Of a stretch of DNA of 64,000 nucleotides, positions 17,772 through 26,455 are shown one piece after another (position 1 is the first letter of the stretch; each line of letters starts with the position of its first letter). This DNA comes from Tsukamurella ocularis (GTDB lineage Bacteria > Actinomycetota > Actinomycetes > Mycobacteriales > Mycobacteriaceae). The translations under genes were made by a program, and so were the position numbers. Location: contig NZ_JANUCJ010000002.1 of the NCBI RefSeq assembly GCF_024807615.1, forward strand, positions 434,001 through 498,000, given 5' to 3'. The notes beneath the pieces are model-generated. The model was not told where the DNA came from. It saw only the letters and a list, made by a program, of their open reading frames with translations, and ran no database searches.

Positions 17772-18596
17772 TCACGCCCGGAAGCGGTGCAGGCCCTCCT
17801 GAATGACCACGGCCACGAGCGTGCCGTCCTGAGCGAAGATCCTCCCGGCCGTGAGGGCGCGCCCACCGCCCGCGGACGGGGACGTCTGGTCGTACAGCAG
17901 CCACTCGTCGGCACGGAAGGGGCGCAGGAACCACATGGCGTGGTCGAGGGAGGCGACCTGAGTGTCGACGCCCGGGTGGGCCACCCGGGCCGAGCCGAGC
18001 AACGTCATGTCGCTCATGTACGCGAGCGCGCTGACGTGGATGTTCAGATCGTCGGGCAGCCGCTTGATGTGACGGAACCAGACCTGCTGGTGCACCGCCC
18101 GGCCGACATACGGGGCCGTCTCGTCCTGAGGCACGATCCGGATGTCCCAATCGCTCCACTCCTCGAACAGCCCGAGGCTCTCGCGGGTGGCGTTGGGGTC
18201 CTCCCGCGGGCTGGGTACCGACTCAGGGACCTGCGTCGGCGGCATCTCGTCGGCATGCTCGATGCCCTCCTGTCCCGGCAGCTGGAAGGAGGCCGACATG
18301 GAGAAGATCGCCTCGCCGTTCTGGACGCCGTTGACGCGGCGCGTGCAGAAGGACCGGCCTTCGCGAATGCGATCCACGAGGAACACTGTGTCGGCATCCG
18401 GGTTGCCGGGGCGCAGGAAGTAGCCGTGCAACGAGTGCACCTGCATGGTGTCCGGGACGGTCTCGATCGCCGACCGCAGGGCCTGGCCGGCCACCTGGCC
18501 GCCGAACGTCCGGACCAACACTGACGGTGCGTGAATGCCGCGGAAGATGTCGCGGTCGATCTGTTCGAGACTCAGTAGCGCTTCGATGTCAGCCAC
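17772..18596 (-). CDS. tesB: Acyl-CoA thioesterase II (TesB)
   Basis: A 274-residue double-hotdog thioesterase that hydrolyses acyl-CoA to free acid and CoA. Recognisable family stretches are FGGQVAGQAL around 31-40, LHGYFLRPG around 56-64 and SLDHAMWFLRPFRADEWLLY near the C-terminus. The GTG at 18596 is used; a TAGAGT -10-like hexamer (18605-18610, minus strand) lies eight bases upstream. Position between pdxS and pdxT matches tesB2 of Mycobacterium tuberculosis. Confidence 0.93.
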   Translation of the reverse strand: MADIEALLSLEQIDRDIFRGIHAPSVLVRTFGGQVAGQALRSAIETVPDTMQVHSLHGYFLRPGNPDADTVFLVDRIREGRSFCTRRVNGVQNGEAIFSMSASFQLPGQEGIEHADEMPPTQVPESVPSPREDPNATRESLGLFEEWSDWDIRIVPQDETAPYVGRAVHQQVWFRHIKRLPDDLNIHVSALAYMSDMTLLGSARVAHPGVDTQVASLDHAMWFLRPFRADEWLLYDQTSPSAGGGRALTAGRIFAQDGTLVAVVIQEGLHRFRA

Positions 18597-18616
18597 GAGG
18601 AATGACTCTACTCAGG

Positions 18617-19420
18617 TCACCAGTCCGGATCGGTGTCTTCCGTCGTGGCGTCCACCACGATGACCGTCACGTTATCGCGGCCGCCGGCGTTGAGCGCCGC
18701 GGCGACGAGCTGATCGGCGCACTCGTCGATCGGCACGTCGCTCTCGAGGATCTGCCGGATCTCGTCGTCGGTGAGTTCGCCGTTGAGGCCGTCGGAGCAG
18801 ACCAGCAGCTTCTCGCGCGGCTGCGCCGGAACGATCCAGAAGTCGGCGTCGGGCTCCATCCCGGCGCCGAGGGCGCGAGTGATGACGTTGCGACGCGGGT
18901 CGACGCGAGCCTGCTCGGGGCTGAGGAAGCCGCCGTTGATGAGCTCCTGCACCTGCGAGTGGTCGACAGTGAGCTGCTCGAAGTAGCCCTCCGCGAGCCG
19001 GTACGTGCGCGAGTCGCCGATGTTGACCACCAGCCAGTGCGGCACGCCCTCGTAGGTGGTGAGCAGGACCCCGGTCACCGTGGTGCCGGCGCGCTTACCC
19101 GTCTCCGAGTCGATGGCCTCGATCGCGGCGTGCGCGTCGCGCAGCCGGTCGACGACCTGCTCCATCACGACCTGAGCGTCCGCCGGCTCGGGGCCAAAGA
19201 CCTCGGCCAACGCCTCGAGGGCCGCCGCTGAGGCCACCTCGCCGGCGTCGTGGCCACCCATGCCGTCGGCGAGCAGGAACATGCCGGGGCCGGTGAGGGC
19301 ACCGTCCTCGTTGGTCATGCGTACCCGACCAGGATTGCTGATGGCGACCCATTTCATGGACACGCCGCCCTGCACTCCGTAGACGATCTCGGAGCGCGCC
19401 TCCCCCGCTTCTGCCGTCAT
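18617..19420 (-). CDS. PP2C-family serine/threonine protein phosphatase
   Basis: A metal-dependent phosphatase of 267 residues. The metal-binding motifs are visible: RMTNEDG around 34-40, ADGMGGHDAGE at 51-61 and SDGLNGEL plus GGRDNVTVI further on. It is cytosolic, without a transmembrane segment, unlike PstP. The start ATG overlaps the stop of the FHA gene (ATGA); a later in-frame ATG (MKWVAIS, residue 22) is the usual family N-terminus and could be the true start. With the FHA protein and the kinase gene at 23822 it makes a phospho-signalling set embedded in the vitamin B6/PIM locus. Confidence 0.9.
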   Translation of the reverse strand: MTAEAGEARSEIVYGVQGGVSMKWVAISNPGRVRMTNEDGALTGPGMFLLADGMGGHDAGEVASAAALEALAEVFGPEPADAQVVMEQVVDRLRDAHAAIEAIDSETGKRAGTTVTGVLLTTYEGVPHWLVVNIGDSRTYRLAEGYFEQLTVDHSQVQELINGGFLSPEQARVDPRRNVITRALGAGMEPDADFWIVPAQPREKLLVCSDGLNGELTDDEIRQILESDVPIDECADQLVAAALNAGGRDNVTVIVVDATTEDTDPDW

Positions 19421-20745
19421 CCGCCGAACACCTTAAAACTGCGCTGCCCCATGTGCACGACGCTGCCCTTCTCCACGGCGTACCTGACTCCCTTGGTGAG
19501 CTCGGTCCACGAGTCGCCGAGGGCGATCGCGGAACCGTTCGTCGAGCCCACGTCCTCCACCCACAGTTCACCGCGGGTGATGCCGAACAGCAAGTGGGTC
19601 TTCGACACCGACGCTGTGTCATCGACCAGCACATGCTTGGTGACCTTCGACGGATCCGCGCTCTGCGGCACAACCGGCTCGCGCCCGATGATGCCGTCGC
19701 CGCGGACATCGACCGAGTGCCCGTCGTCGAAGCGCAGGACGATCGGCGCGCCGCCCGCCGGACCGGGCGCCGCCGGACGCGGCTGCTGCGGCTGCCCCTG
19801 GGGCGGCTGACCGCCCTGCGGCGCGAGCGGCCTGCCTGCGGGCGGGCCTACGGGTGGCTGGCCCTGCACGGGTACGCGCGGCTGCCCGCTGGGGCCCGTG
19901 GGTCCGCTCGGGCGCGGGGCGAACTGCTGGGGCGGCTGCGGCTGCGAGGCCTGCGCCGGCGGGGGCGCGAAGGCCGCAGCGGGCGGCAGGCCGGTCGTGG
20001 GCTCGTCACCCTCGGTGGGCGGCGGGCCGAATCGCGGCGGGATCGGCCGCAGGCCCGGCACATCGTCCGGCAGCGGCGGGAGCGACGGCGGCTGCAGCCG
20101 CTCGCGCGGCTCCCCGGTCGCCACGACCTCGGTGGCCGCACCGGCGGCGACCGCATCGACGCGGGTCTCGTCCGGCAACGGGGTTGGAATGCGCTGCAGG
20201 GTGTTGTCGGAATCGCCGGTCACCAGGCCGCCGAGCGGGCCCGACGGTGCCGGGGCCTGCGCACGCACCGGGGTCGCGACGTCGGCATCGTCGACCACGG
20301 TCGACGTGGAGGCCTTCTCGTGGACGCCGCGGCGGCCACCGTCGGCGAGGATCGACCAAGCCGGGAGGTAGACGAGCGGCGCCAGGATGTTGAAGACGAC
20401 CGATCGGATCGCGGACGACGGGAAGCCGATCGGGCGGAGAGACTGCGTGTCGACCACCTTGAGGCCCGCGAGCAGCTTGCCAGGGCTGGCGCCGTAGACG
20501 CCGTGCAGCACTACGGACGCGATGATCGCGACGGCGGCGCCGATACCGAGGAACACCCAGCCGTGCTCGAGACCGGCCACGACGTTGACGATCAGGGCGA
20601 TGGCGACCACCGCTGAAGCAACGCACAGGTCCGCGATGTACGCGAGCACGCGCAACACGTTGGGAGCCGCCTCCACTTGCGATCCACCCAGGGACGTCTG
20701 GGCCCCGTACTCCTGAGTGGCCCTGGCCGTTGCTTGGTCTGACAT
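19417..20745 (-). CDS. RDD membrane protein with C-terminal FHA domain
   Basis: A 442-residue protein with an N-terminal RDD domain of three hydrophobic helices (about 30-160, with GASPGKLLAGLKV), a long linker rich in Pro, Gln and Gly (about 170-345), and a C-terminal FHA domain (about 350-440) with IIGREPV, SVSKTHL and VEDVGSTNGS. FHA domains bind phosphothreonine, so the protein likely recruits a kinase substrate at the membrane. The ATG at 20745 follows AGGCGGAGG closely; a GTG at 20766 is an alternative. The coupled PP2C gene suggests that it acts with that phosphatase. Confidence 0.88.
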   Translation of the reverse strand: MSDQATARATQEYGAQTSLGGSQVEAAPNVLRVLAYIADLCVASAVVAIALIVNVVAGLEHGWVFLGIGAAVAIIASVVLHGVYGASPGKLLAGLKVVDTQSLRPIGFPSSAIRSVVFNILAPLVYLPAWSILADGGRRGVHEKASTSTVVDDADVATPVRAQAPAPSGPLGGLVTGDSDNTLQRIPTPLPDETRVDAVAAGAATEVVATGEPRERLQPPSLPPLPDDVPGLRPIPPRFGPPPTEGDEPTTGLPPAAAFAPPPAQASQPQPPQQFAPRPSGPTGPSGQPRVPVQGQPPVGPPAGRPLAPQGGQPPQGQPQQPRPAAPGPAGGAPIVLRFDDGHSVDVRGDGIIGREPVVPQSADPSKVTKHVLVDDTASVSKTHLLFGITRGELWVEDVGSTNGSAIALGDSWTELTKGVRYAVEKGSVVHMGQRSFKVFGG

Positions 20746-20843
20746 CCTCCGCCTCACTGCTTCCACTTCACATCCCGCGTCTGCCCGACACGCGCAGCCT
20801 CGACGCTAGCGCGAATCGTCGGACACCGGCAGGCGACATGCCG

Positions 20844-21749
20844 TTACCAGCCGCGTTCCGCCAGGCGGTGCGGCTGCGGGATGTCATCGACATTGATTCC
20901 GACCATCGCCTCACCCAGTCCACGGGAGACCTCGGCGAGCTTGCCGGGATCGTCGTAGAAGGTCGTCGCCGCGACGATCGCCTTGGCGCGCTGCTCGGGG
21001 TTGCCCGACTTGAAGATGCCGGAGCCCACGAACACACCCTCGGCGCCGAGCTGCATCATCATCGCCGCGTCCGCCGGGGTGGCGATGCCGCCCGCGGTGA
21101 ACAGGGTGACGGGCAGCTTGCCGTTCTTCGCAACCTCGACGACCAGGTCGTAGGGCGCCTGAAGCTCCTTGGCGGCGACGTACAGCTCGTCCTCGGGCAG
21201 CGAGGTCAGGCGGCGGATCTCGTCGCGGATCTTGCGCATGTGCGTGGTGGCGTTCGAGACGTCGCCGGTGCCGGCCTCGCCCTTGCTGCGGATCATCGCG
21301 GCGCCCTCGGTGATGCGACGCAGGGCCTCGCCCAGGTTGGTCGCGCCGCAGACGAAGGGCACCGTGAAGGCGAACTTGTCGATGTGGTTGCTGTAGTCGG
21401 CCGGGGTCAGGACCTCGGACTCGTCGATGTAATCCACGCCGAGGGCCTGCAGGATCTGCGCCTCGACGAAGTGGCCGATGCGGGCCTTCGCCATGACCGG
21501 GATGCTGACGGCCTCGATGATGCCGTCGATCATGTCCGGATCGGACATACGACTGACGCCGCCCTGCGCGCGGATGTCGGCGGGCACGCGCTCGAGTGCC
21601 ATGACCGCGACCGCACCGGCGTCCTCGGCGATCTTCGCCTGCTCGGGGGTCACCACGTCCATGATCACGCCGCCCTTGAGCATCTCGGCCATGCCGCGCT
21701 TGACGCGTGCGGTGCCGGTGACGGGTGCGGTCTGGGGATCAGTGGTCAC
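20844..21749 (-). CDS. pdxS: Pyridoxal 5'-phosphate synthase subunit PdxS
   Basis: PdxS condenses ribose 5-phosphate, glyceraldehyde 3-phosphate and ammonia into PLP. From the GTG at 21749 the protein has 301 residues with the catalytic residues in register: Asp31 (IMDVV), Lys88 (MAKARIGH) and Lys156 ([10 protein letters not shown]), equivalent to Asp24, Lys81 and Lys149 of Bacillus. GAGGAGA lies eight bases before this GTG, which decides the start over the upstream ATG at 21776. It heads the run of genes to ruvB. PdxT is encoded at 17139. Confidence 0.96.
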   Translation of the reverse strand: MTTDPQTAPVTGTARVKRGMAEMLKGGVIMDVVTPEQAKIAEDAGAVAVMALERVPADIRAQGGVSRMSDPDMIDGIIEAVSIPVMAKARIGHFVEAQILQALGVDYIDESEVLTPADYSNHIDKFAFTVPFVCGATNLGEALRRITEGAAMIRSKGEAGTGDVSNATTHMRKIRDEIRRLTSLPEDELYVAAKELQAPYDLVVEVAKNGKLPVTLFTAGGIATPADAAMMMQLGAEGVFVGSGIFKSGNPEQRAKAIVAATTFYDDPGKLAEVSRGLGEAMVGINVDDIPQPHRLAERGW

Positions 21750-21885
21750 TGATGGGTCTCCTCGTAGCTGGGACATGTGGGGCTTCAGTATTCCCGATGA
21801 CGGTGCGCGCTTCCCCGCCCGGGTCGGGGCCTCGGGTCCGACGGTGCCGGTCCTGTCACCCTCCGGCCCTCGCCCATCTCGTATC

Positions 21886-21891
21886 TACACT
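21886..21891 (+). promoter_or_regulatory. -10 element for leaderless hypothetical gene
   Basis: TACACT fits TAnnnT and ends six bases before the ATG at 21898, with no Shine-Dalgarno sequence between. This is the geometry of a leaderless transcript and decides the start of the gene that follows. Confidence 0.45.
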
Positions 21892-21897
21892 GATCTC

Positions 21898-22623
21898 ATG
21901 GGCGGAATGATTGCGGTGTATCCCTTCGTTCCGGCTCGGGAGCTCGAAGTAGGACCTGGGTTCGACATGGATCGCATAGTGCGGTTCATCGCGAAGTGGT
22001 CGCTCGTCGCCGTCCCCGATTCTCCCGGCGAGTACCTGACCGCCGACGACATCGCGGACGGAATGCTGCCGCGCATCACCGCGGGAATCGAATGCTTCTC
22101 CATCAACCGCCCTACTGCGGGCGAGGTCGACATGGCGATCGACTGGATGTTGACGGTTGGTGGGACCTTCATAGACTTTTCCGGGGGCCTCATTTCGAAC
22201 GATGTCCGCTGGCTGGAGGTCACGACCGAACCGGACGACGGACTCCTGGTCTTCGTCGTCGATGATGCGAGCCGCGCACATGCCGCGTATCGATCACAAC
22301 GTTCGCCCACGGGCATCTGGGATGTTCGGAACGGATTCGACGGAGTGCCCGTCATCGTCCGCAGGCCGATTGCCGACTACCCACCCGAGGTCCGCTGGAA
22401 CGGGTGGCTCGTCGTCCTTCACGACGGCGAGATCGAAGTCCAAACGGTCCCGGACCACGCGTTCTGGGGCAAGCCGCCACGGGACGTCGAACCTGAGATC
22501 ACGTACTGGGCGGAGAACTGGGCCGTGCGCGACGTCGGCGGCGTACTCACCGCTGCACACCGTGACGGCCGGATCGTGTCCATAGAAGTGAGCGCGAACG
22601 GCCCGGTCGTCCTCTCCGAGTGA
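21898..22623 (+). CDS. Hypothetical protein (241 residues)
   Basis: I do not recognise the family. The protein is soluble, acidic and rich in Trp, Asp and Val, with no signal peptide or membrane segment. Notable stretches are FIDFSGGLISNDVRWLEV around 96-113 and a C-terminal half with several WxxxW spacings (TYWAENWAV near 208-216), suggesting a beta-rich fold. The reading frame is open far upstream, but the ATG at 21898 is supported by the -10 element at 21886; ATG at 21907 is the next option. It is divergent from pdxS and stands alone between two minus-strand blocks. Confidence 0.6.
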   Translation: MGGMIAVYPFVPARELEVGPGFDMDRIVRFIAKWSLVAVPDSPGEYLTADDIADGMLPRITAGIECFSINRPTAGEVDMAIDWMLTVGGTFIDFSGGLISNDVRWLEVTTEPDDGLLVFVVDDASRAHAAYRSQRSPTGIWDVRNGFDGVPVIVRRPIADYPPEVRWNGWLVVLHDGEIEVQTVPDHAFWGKPPRDVEPEITYWAENWAVRDVGGVLTAAHRDGRIVSIEVSANGPVVLSE

Positions 22624-22717
22624 CGGCGGGCGTTACGCGATTGCCTCCTGAGCGGATTTGACGCACCTACCAACGCCGAGCCGCGCTTCCCGCGGGGAAC
22701 TCTCACTCGTCACCGGG

Positions 22718-23659
22718 TTACAACCCACGCGCGGGTGAAGACGTCCCGCGGGAGGAGCTGTCGAGTAGCAGGCCGTGAGGTCGGAGAGCATCGCGAAGCC
22801 TGGTCCGGAGGCGGTCCGGCTCCGTACAGTCCTTCCACCCCCAGTGCGTAGGCCACAGACGGCGCTCCATGAGAAGGGTGTCGCGCTTCAGTCGGGCGTC
22901 GGCGTCGAAGCCCTTCTTCTGCTTGCCCGCCCCGTCGAACTCGCCGACCACGACCTCCTCGAACAGGAAGTCCACACGGGCCTCGAGCGCGCCGGCGTGA
23001 TTGAAGTACTCCCGCTGCAGGTCCGGGCGGGGAATCTCCGGCCAGGAGAGCATGAGGGCACGACTCCGCGACTCGCCGACGGACTCGGACCGCCCGTCCG
23101 CCTCCGGCATCGCCGACCGAAGCATGGCGATACCGCGCCGCCGGCCGAGCCGATCCGTCGCCGCATGCAGCTCGTCGAGGGCGACACCCATCCGCAGCGC
23201 AGCGTCCAGGGCACAGACCGCCTGCTCGAAGGTGCCTGCCAGCGCCAAATCCAGTGCGGTCCGGGCCACCGTCGTCACCGCGAGACCGTCGACGACCGTG
23301 GTGTCCTCCCCGTCGAGCCGACGAATGTGCACGCGACGTCGCCCGTCCCTGCCTTCTCCTCGCCGACCATCGCGGGTGAATTCGACGGTGCGCCAATCGA
23401 AGGTCAGAACCTCCATGCCGTGCACCGCGGCAGCCGCGGCATGGCTCAGGACCAGGCCGGCGGCGGAACGTTCCGCCGCGGACCTCCCGGACAGCGCGAG
23501 TTCCACCCAGGGCTCGAGCTTCGTCCCCTGGTGATAGCTTCCGCGCCAGACGCGCGTCATCCTTCCGTCGTCAACCCACCGGCGGATCTGGCGATCGGTC
23601 GACCCCGTCGCCAGCATCTCGAGCCTGTGTTTGCGTAGAACCGAGTCTCCATCGGACAC
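22718..23659 (-). CDS. AbiEi-like wHTH protein with restriction-type endonuclease-like C-terminus
   Basis: A 313-residue protein of a type common in actinobacteria. The N-terminus (about 1-60) is a winged-helix resembling type IV antitoxin AbiEi proteins (GSTDRQIRRWVDDGRM, then RVWRGSYH). The C-terminal part resembles Vsr/DUF559 nucleases, with VDFLFEE, then VVGEFDG and K about four residues on, a PD-(D/E)xK-like spacing (about 235-255). No AbiEii-type toxin gene lies beside it, so it is either an orphan or acts alone. The GTG at 23659 is chosen; ATG at 23701 would add 14 low-complexity residues. Confidence 0.7.
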   Translation of the reverse strand: MSDGDSVLRKHRLEMLATGSTDRQIRRWVDDGRMTRVWRGSYHQGTKLEPWVELALSGRSAAERSAAGLVLSHAAAAAVHGMEVLTFDWRTVEFTRDGRRGEGRDGRRRVHIRRLDGEDTTVVDGLAVTTVARTALDLALAGTFEQAVCALDAALRMGVALDELHAATDRLGRRRGIAMLRSAMPEADGRSESVGESRSRALMLSWPEIPRPDLQREYFNHAGALEARVDFLFEEVVVGEFDGAGKQKKGFDADARLKRDTLLMERRLWPTHWGWKDCTEPDRLRTRLRDALRPHGLLLDSSSRGTSSPARGL

Positions 23660-23821
23660 GGATGCACCCCTGCCTCGGCGCCCCCACGCCGACCTGTCCA
23701 TCGTCCCCGACGGGTGCTCCGCGCGGGCGGGTTCGACGACGCCGAGTCTCCCGCGAGGGTTGTTCGCCGGAACGGTGGTTGCAACCCGATGATCGGTGGA
23801 AGGTCCCCGCGGGAGCGCGCG

Positions 23822-25402
23822 TCAGCGCGACCAGACGGAGCGGGCGGGCTCCGACGAGACGGCGCGGCCGTCGCCCCGGGTGATCACCAGGCCGCCGGCG
23901 CTCACGGTGTAGATCGTGTCGTCCTTATCCTTGCCCTTCGCGTCGCGGTTGATAGCGCGGAAGCCACCGGAGCCGTCCCGGGTCGCAGCAAGCGTGATGC
24001 CGCTGTTGTCCCCCGAGACCTGCGCGCCGCGGTAGGTCAGCTCCCCCGCGGAACCACAGATCACGACCCGGGAGCCGCCGCCGTTCGCCTTCGAGGTGAG
24101 GAGCGCCAGTTGCAACGTCTCACCACCTGCGCACCGCGCCGGACTCCCGACGAAGCCGTAGGCGTCGGTGCCCGGGACCGTCGGCGCTGAGACGGTTTCC
24201 GAGGTCCCCGTCGGCGCCGCCGACGTGGATTGCGCGGGCGTGCCCGACGGAGCGGACGTGGCCGTCTGTTCGGCCGGTGTGGTGTCCCCGCCCCGACCGA
24301 AGGCCAGGTAGCCGACGGCCAGGAGCGCTATGAGCAACACCGCCACCAGGGCCACCAAGGCCCACACGCGGCCGTTGCGCGCCGGAGCCGACCCGGAGCC
24401 CACCCCACCGACGGCCGCCGATGGCGGCACCGGTGTGCCCGCGAGATGCTGAGCCGCTGGCGGCGGCGCAGCGTGCGTGTACGCCGGGGTCGGAATGGGC
24501 GGCGGGGTCGGCCGGATCACGGTGGGCCCGGATCCCACGCGCGGGACGGGGGGCAGCCCTGCGGCCGGGGCGGTCAGCGCGGCACGGAACGCGCGGGCGA
24601 AGGAAGCGTTGTCGGGGAACCGGTCGCGTGGCTGCTTCGCCAGCGCCCGCTCGAAGACGCGTGCCAGCCCGGGCGGAACGCCCGCCACCCGCGCAGCCGG
24701 GTCCGGAACGGGCGCCTGCAGGTGCGCCATCAGCACCGAGCTGGGCGATCCGGGGCCGTACGGCGGCGCGCCGGTGAGCAACTCGAAGGCCGCGCAGGCC
24801 AGCGAGTACTCGTCGGCCCGGTTGTCCAGTGGATTGCCCTCGATCACCTCGGGCGCGAGGTAGGCCATGGTCCCGACCGCCACACCGGTGGCGGTGAGGG
24901 AGCTCGCCTCGTCGCTGGCCTTCGCGATGCCGAAGTCCACCAACTTCACCCCGACGGGCCGTCCGGGCCGCACGGGCGCGAGCAGGATGTTGCCCGGCTT
25001 GACGTCGCGGTGCATCAGGCGGCGCTCGCTCCACGCCCAGTCCAACGCGCTCCCGACCTGCTCGATCACCTCGGCCACCATCGCGGGCGGCAGCGGCCCC
25101 CGCGTCCGCAGGTACTGGGCCGCGTCCTCGCCCTCGACGTACTCCATGGCGAGCCAGAGGCGGCCGTCGTACTCGCCGCGGTCGTGAATCGTGACGATGT
25201 TGGGGTGCCGCAGGCCGGCCAGGATGTCGGCCTCGCGAAGGAAGCGCGTGGCGAAGCTCGGGTCGTCTCCCAGCTGCGGTCCGAGCAGCTTCAGCGCGTC
25301 CTGCCGCGGCAGCCGCGGATGCTCGACGAGGAAGACCTCGCCCATGCCGCCCGCACCGAGGCGGCGTACCACCCGGTATCCGGAGATCTCCGTCGGTTGC
25401 AT
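23822..25402 (-). CDS. Transmembrane serine/threonine protein kinase (PknH/PknD-like)
   Basis: An eukaryotic-type kinase of 526 residues. The N-terminal catalytic domain (about 9-275) has GAGGMGEV at 16-23, Lys38 in DALKLL, HRDVKPGN at 131-138, DFG at 156-158 and APE near 183-185. A Pro/Ala-rich juxtamembrane stretch (280-342) precedes one membrane helix (about 347-369). The external part has a Thr/Ser/Pro stalk and a small C-terminal domain with two cysteines in similar settings (PARCAGG and VVICGSA) that may pair. It ends 10 bases before the Nudix gene and may be read with the PIM block. Confidence 0.93.
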   Translation of the reverse strand: MQPTEISGYRVVRRLGAGGMGEVFLVEHPRLPRQDALKLLGPQLGDDPSFATRFLREADILAGLRHPNIVTIHDRGEYDGRLWLAMEYVEGEDAAQYLRTRGPLPPAMVAEVIEQVGSALDWAWSERRLMHRDVKPGNILLAPVRPGRPVGVKLVDFGIAKASDEASSLTATGVAVGTMAYLAPEVIEGNPLDNRADEYSLACAAFELLTGAPPYGPGSPSSVLMAHLQAPVPDPAARVAGVPPGLARVFERALAKQPRDRFPDNASFARAFRAALTAPAAGLPPVPRVGSGPTVIRPTPPPIPTPAYTHAAPPPAAQHLAGTPVPPSAAVGGVGSGSAPARNGRVWALVALVAVLLIALLAVGYLAFGRGGDTTPAEQTATSAPSGTPAQSTSAAPTGTSETVSAPTVPGTDAYGFVGSPARCAGGETLQLALLTSKANGGGSRVVICGSAGELTYRGAQVSGDNSGITLAATRDGSGGFRAINRDAKGKDKDDTIYTVSAGGLVITRGDGRAVSSEPARSVWSR

Positions 25403-25412
25403 CCCGCCTCCC

Positions 25413-26444
25413 CTACTCGATCACGGCCGGCTCGCCCGGCGCCTCCCCGGACGCGCATGCCTTCTGCACGTCGAGGACGAGGTCGGCGAGCGCCGCAGGA
25501 TAGACGGGGTCCGCGAGCACGCGGATCTCGTCGGGGGTGCACCAGCGCATCTCGTCGAGAGTCCGGCGTTCCAGGTCCGTCCAGCCCGACGGCGCCGGGT
25601 CGAACCGTTCGCACTCCACGGCGAAGAAGTACTCGACCGAGTCGATCACCTCGCCGTCGAAGGAGAAGACCGCCTCCCGGCGGTAGAGAGGCCCGACGAA
25701 CGCCGACGGCGCGAGCATGCGGCCCGTCTCCTCCCGCAGTTCGCGGGCGGCGGCGGCGCGCAGGTCCTCTCCGCGCTCAACTCCCCCGCCCACGGTGAAC
25801 CACCAGTGGTGGGCGGGCCGCGTCCCCTCCGGGACGGGCTCGTGACCACGGACGACGAGCACGGCACCGTCGGGGTCCACGACGATGACCCGCGCCGAGA
25901 CGCGCCGCTCGTCGTTCGCGGCGAGCAGCGCCGCGGGGAGGATGCCGCCCCGGTCGACGATGTCGAAGTACTGGGGCATCGGCGCGGTGCCGCCTAGGTA
26001 CAGCCAGCGTACGAACCGGCGGCCACGCAGGGTGCGGGTGTCGCGGACGGCGTCGTTGTGAAAGCGACGCGCCATGGTCACGCGCGTATCGGCATCGGCG
26101 ATCTCCGCCACGAGCGACCGCGGCAGGGCCTCGATGTCGATCGAACCGATGGCCGCGGACAGCCGGTTCTCCATCGGCATCCGGTCCTCGGGAGCGGAGT
26201 TCTCGGCACGGTCCGCGGCGGCGCGCAGCATCTGTCCCTGCTCGGGCGGCAACGTCGCGCCGACCGCGCGCGCGACCGCGGACCGTCGGGCGAGGGCGGC
26301 GTCGAGCGCGGCGAGCGAGAGGTCCACCCGCACGTGCAGCCGGTCCAGACGGTGCGCTGTCTGGTACGCCAGGGCAGCGACGATCAGGACGGCCATCACG
26401 ATCAACCCGATGACGAGCACGGTGGTGGCGGTGAGGTTCAGCAC
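25413..26444 (-). CDS. Membrane-anchored Nudix hydrolase (Rv2609c-like)
   Basis: A 343-residue protein with one N-terminal membrane helix (about 4-28), a coiled middle part and a C-terminal Nudix domain. The Nudix box GGGVERGEDLRAAAARELRE continues to ETGRM, with the REExxEE-type core REEL replaced by RELREETG as usual. Nudix enzymes cleave nucleoside diphosphate derivatives; the substrate here is unknown. GTG at 26444 follows AAGGGGG by about six bases, and starts 11 bases after pimA. The order after pimA matches Rv2609c of Mycobacterium tuberculosis. Confidence 0.87.
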   Translation of the reverse strand: MLNLTATTVLVIGLIVMAVLIVAALAYQTAHRLDRLHVRVDLSLAALDAALARRSAVARAVGATLPPEQGQMLRAAADRAENSAPEDRMPMENRLSAAIGSIDIEALPRSLVAEIADADTRVTMARRFHNDAVRDTRTLRGRRFVRWLYLGGTAPMPQYFDIVDRGGILPAALLAANDERRVSARVIVVDPDGAVLVVRGHEPVPEGTRPAHHWWFTVGGGVERGEDLRAAAARELREETGRMLAPSAFVGPLYRREAVFSFDGEVIDSVEYFFAVECERFDPAPSGWTDLERRTLDEMRWCTPDEIRVLADPVYPAALADLVLDVQKACASGEAPGEPAVIE

Positions 26445-26455
26445 GACGGCCCCCT

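Noticed and set aside
24230-25798. Long plus-strand frame opposite the kinase and Nudix genes
   Set aside because: A shadow of GC-rich codon bias: the minus strand has clear kinase and Nudix motifs, the plus strand has none.
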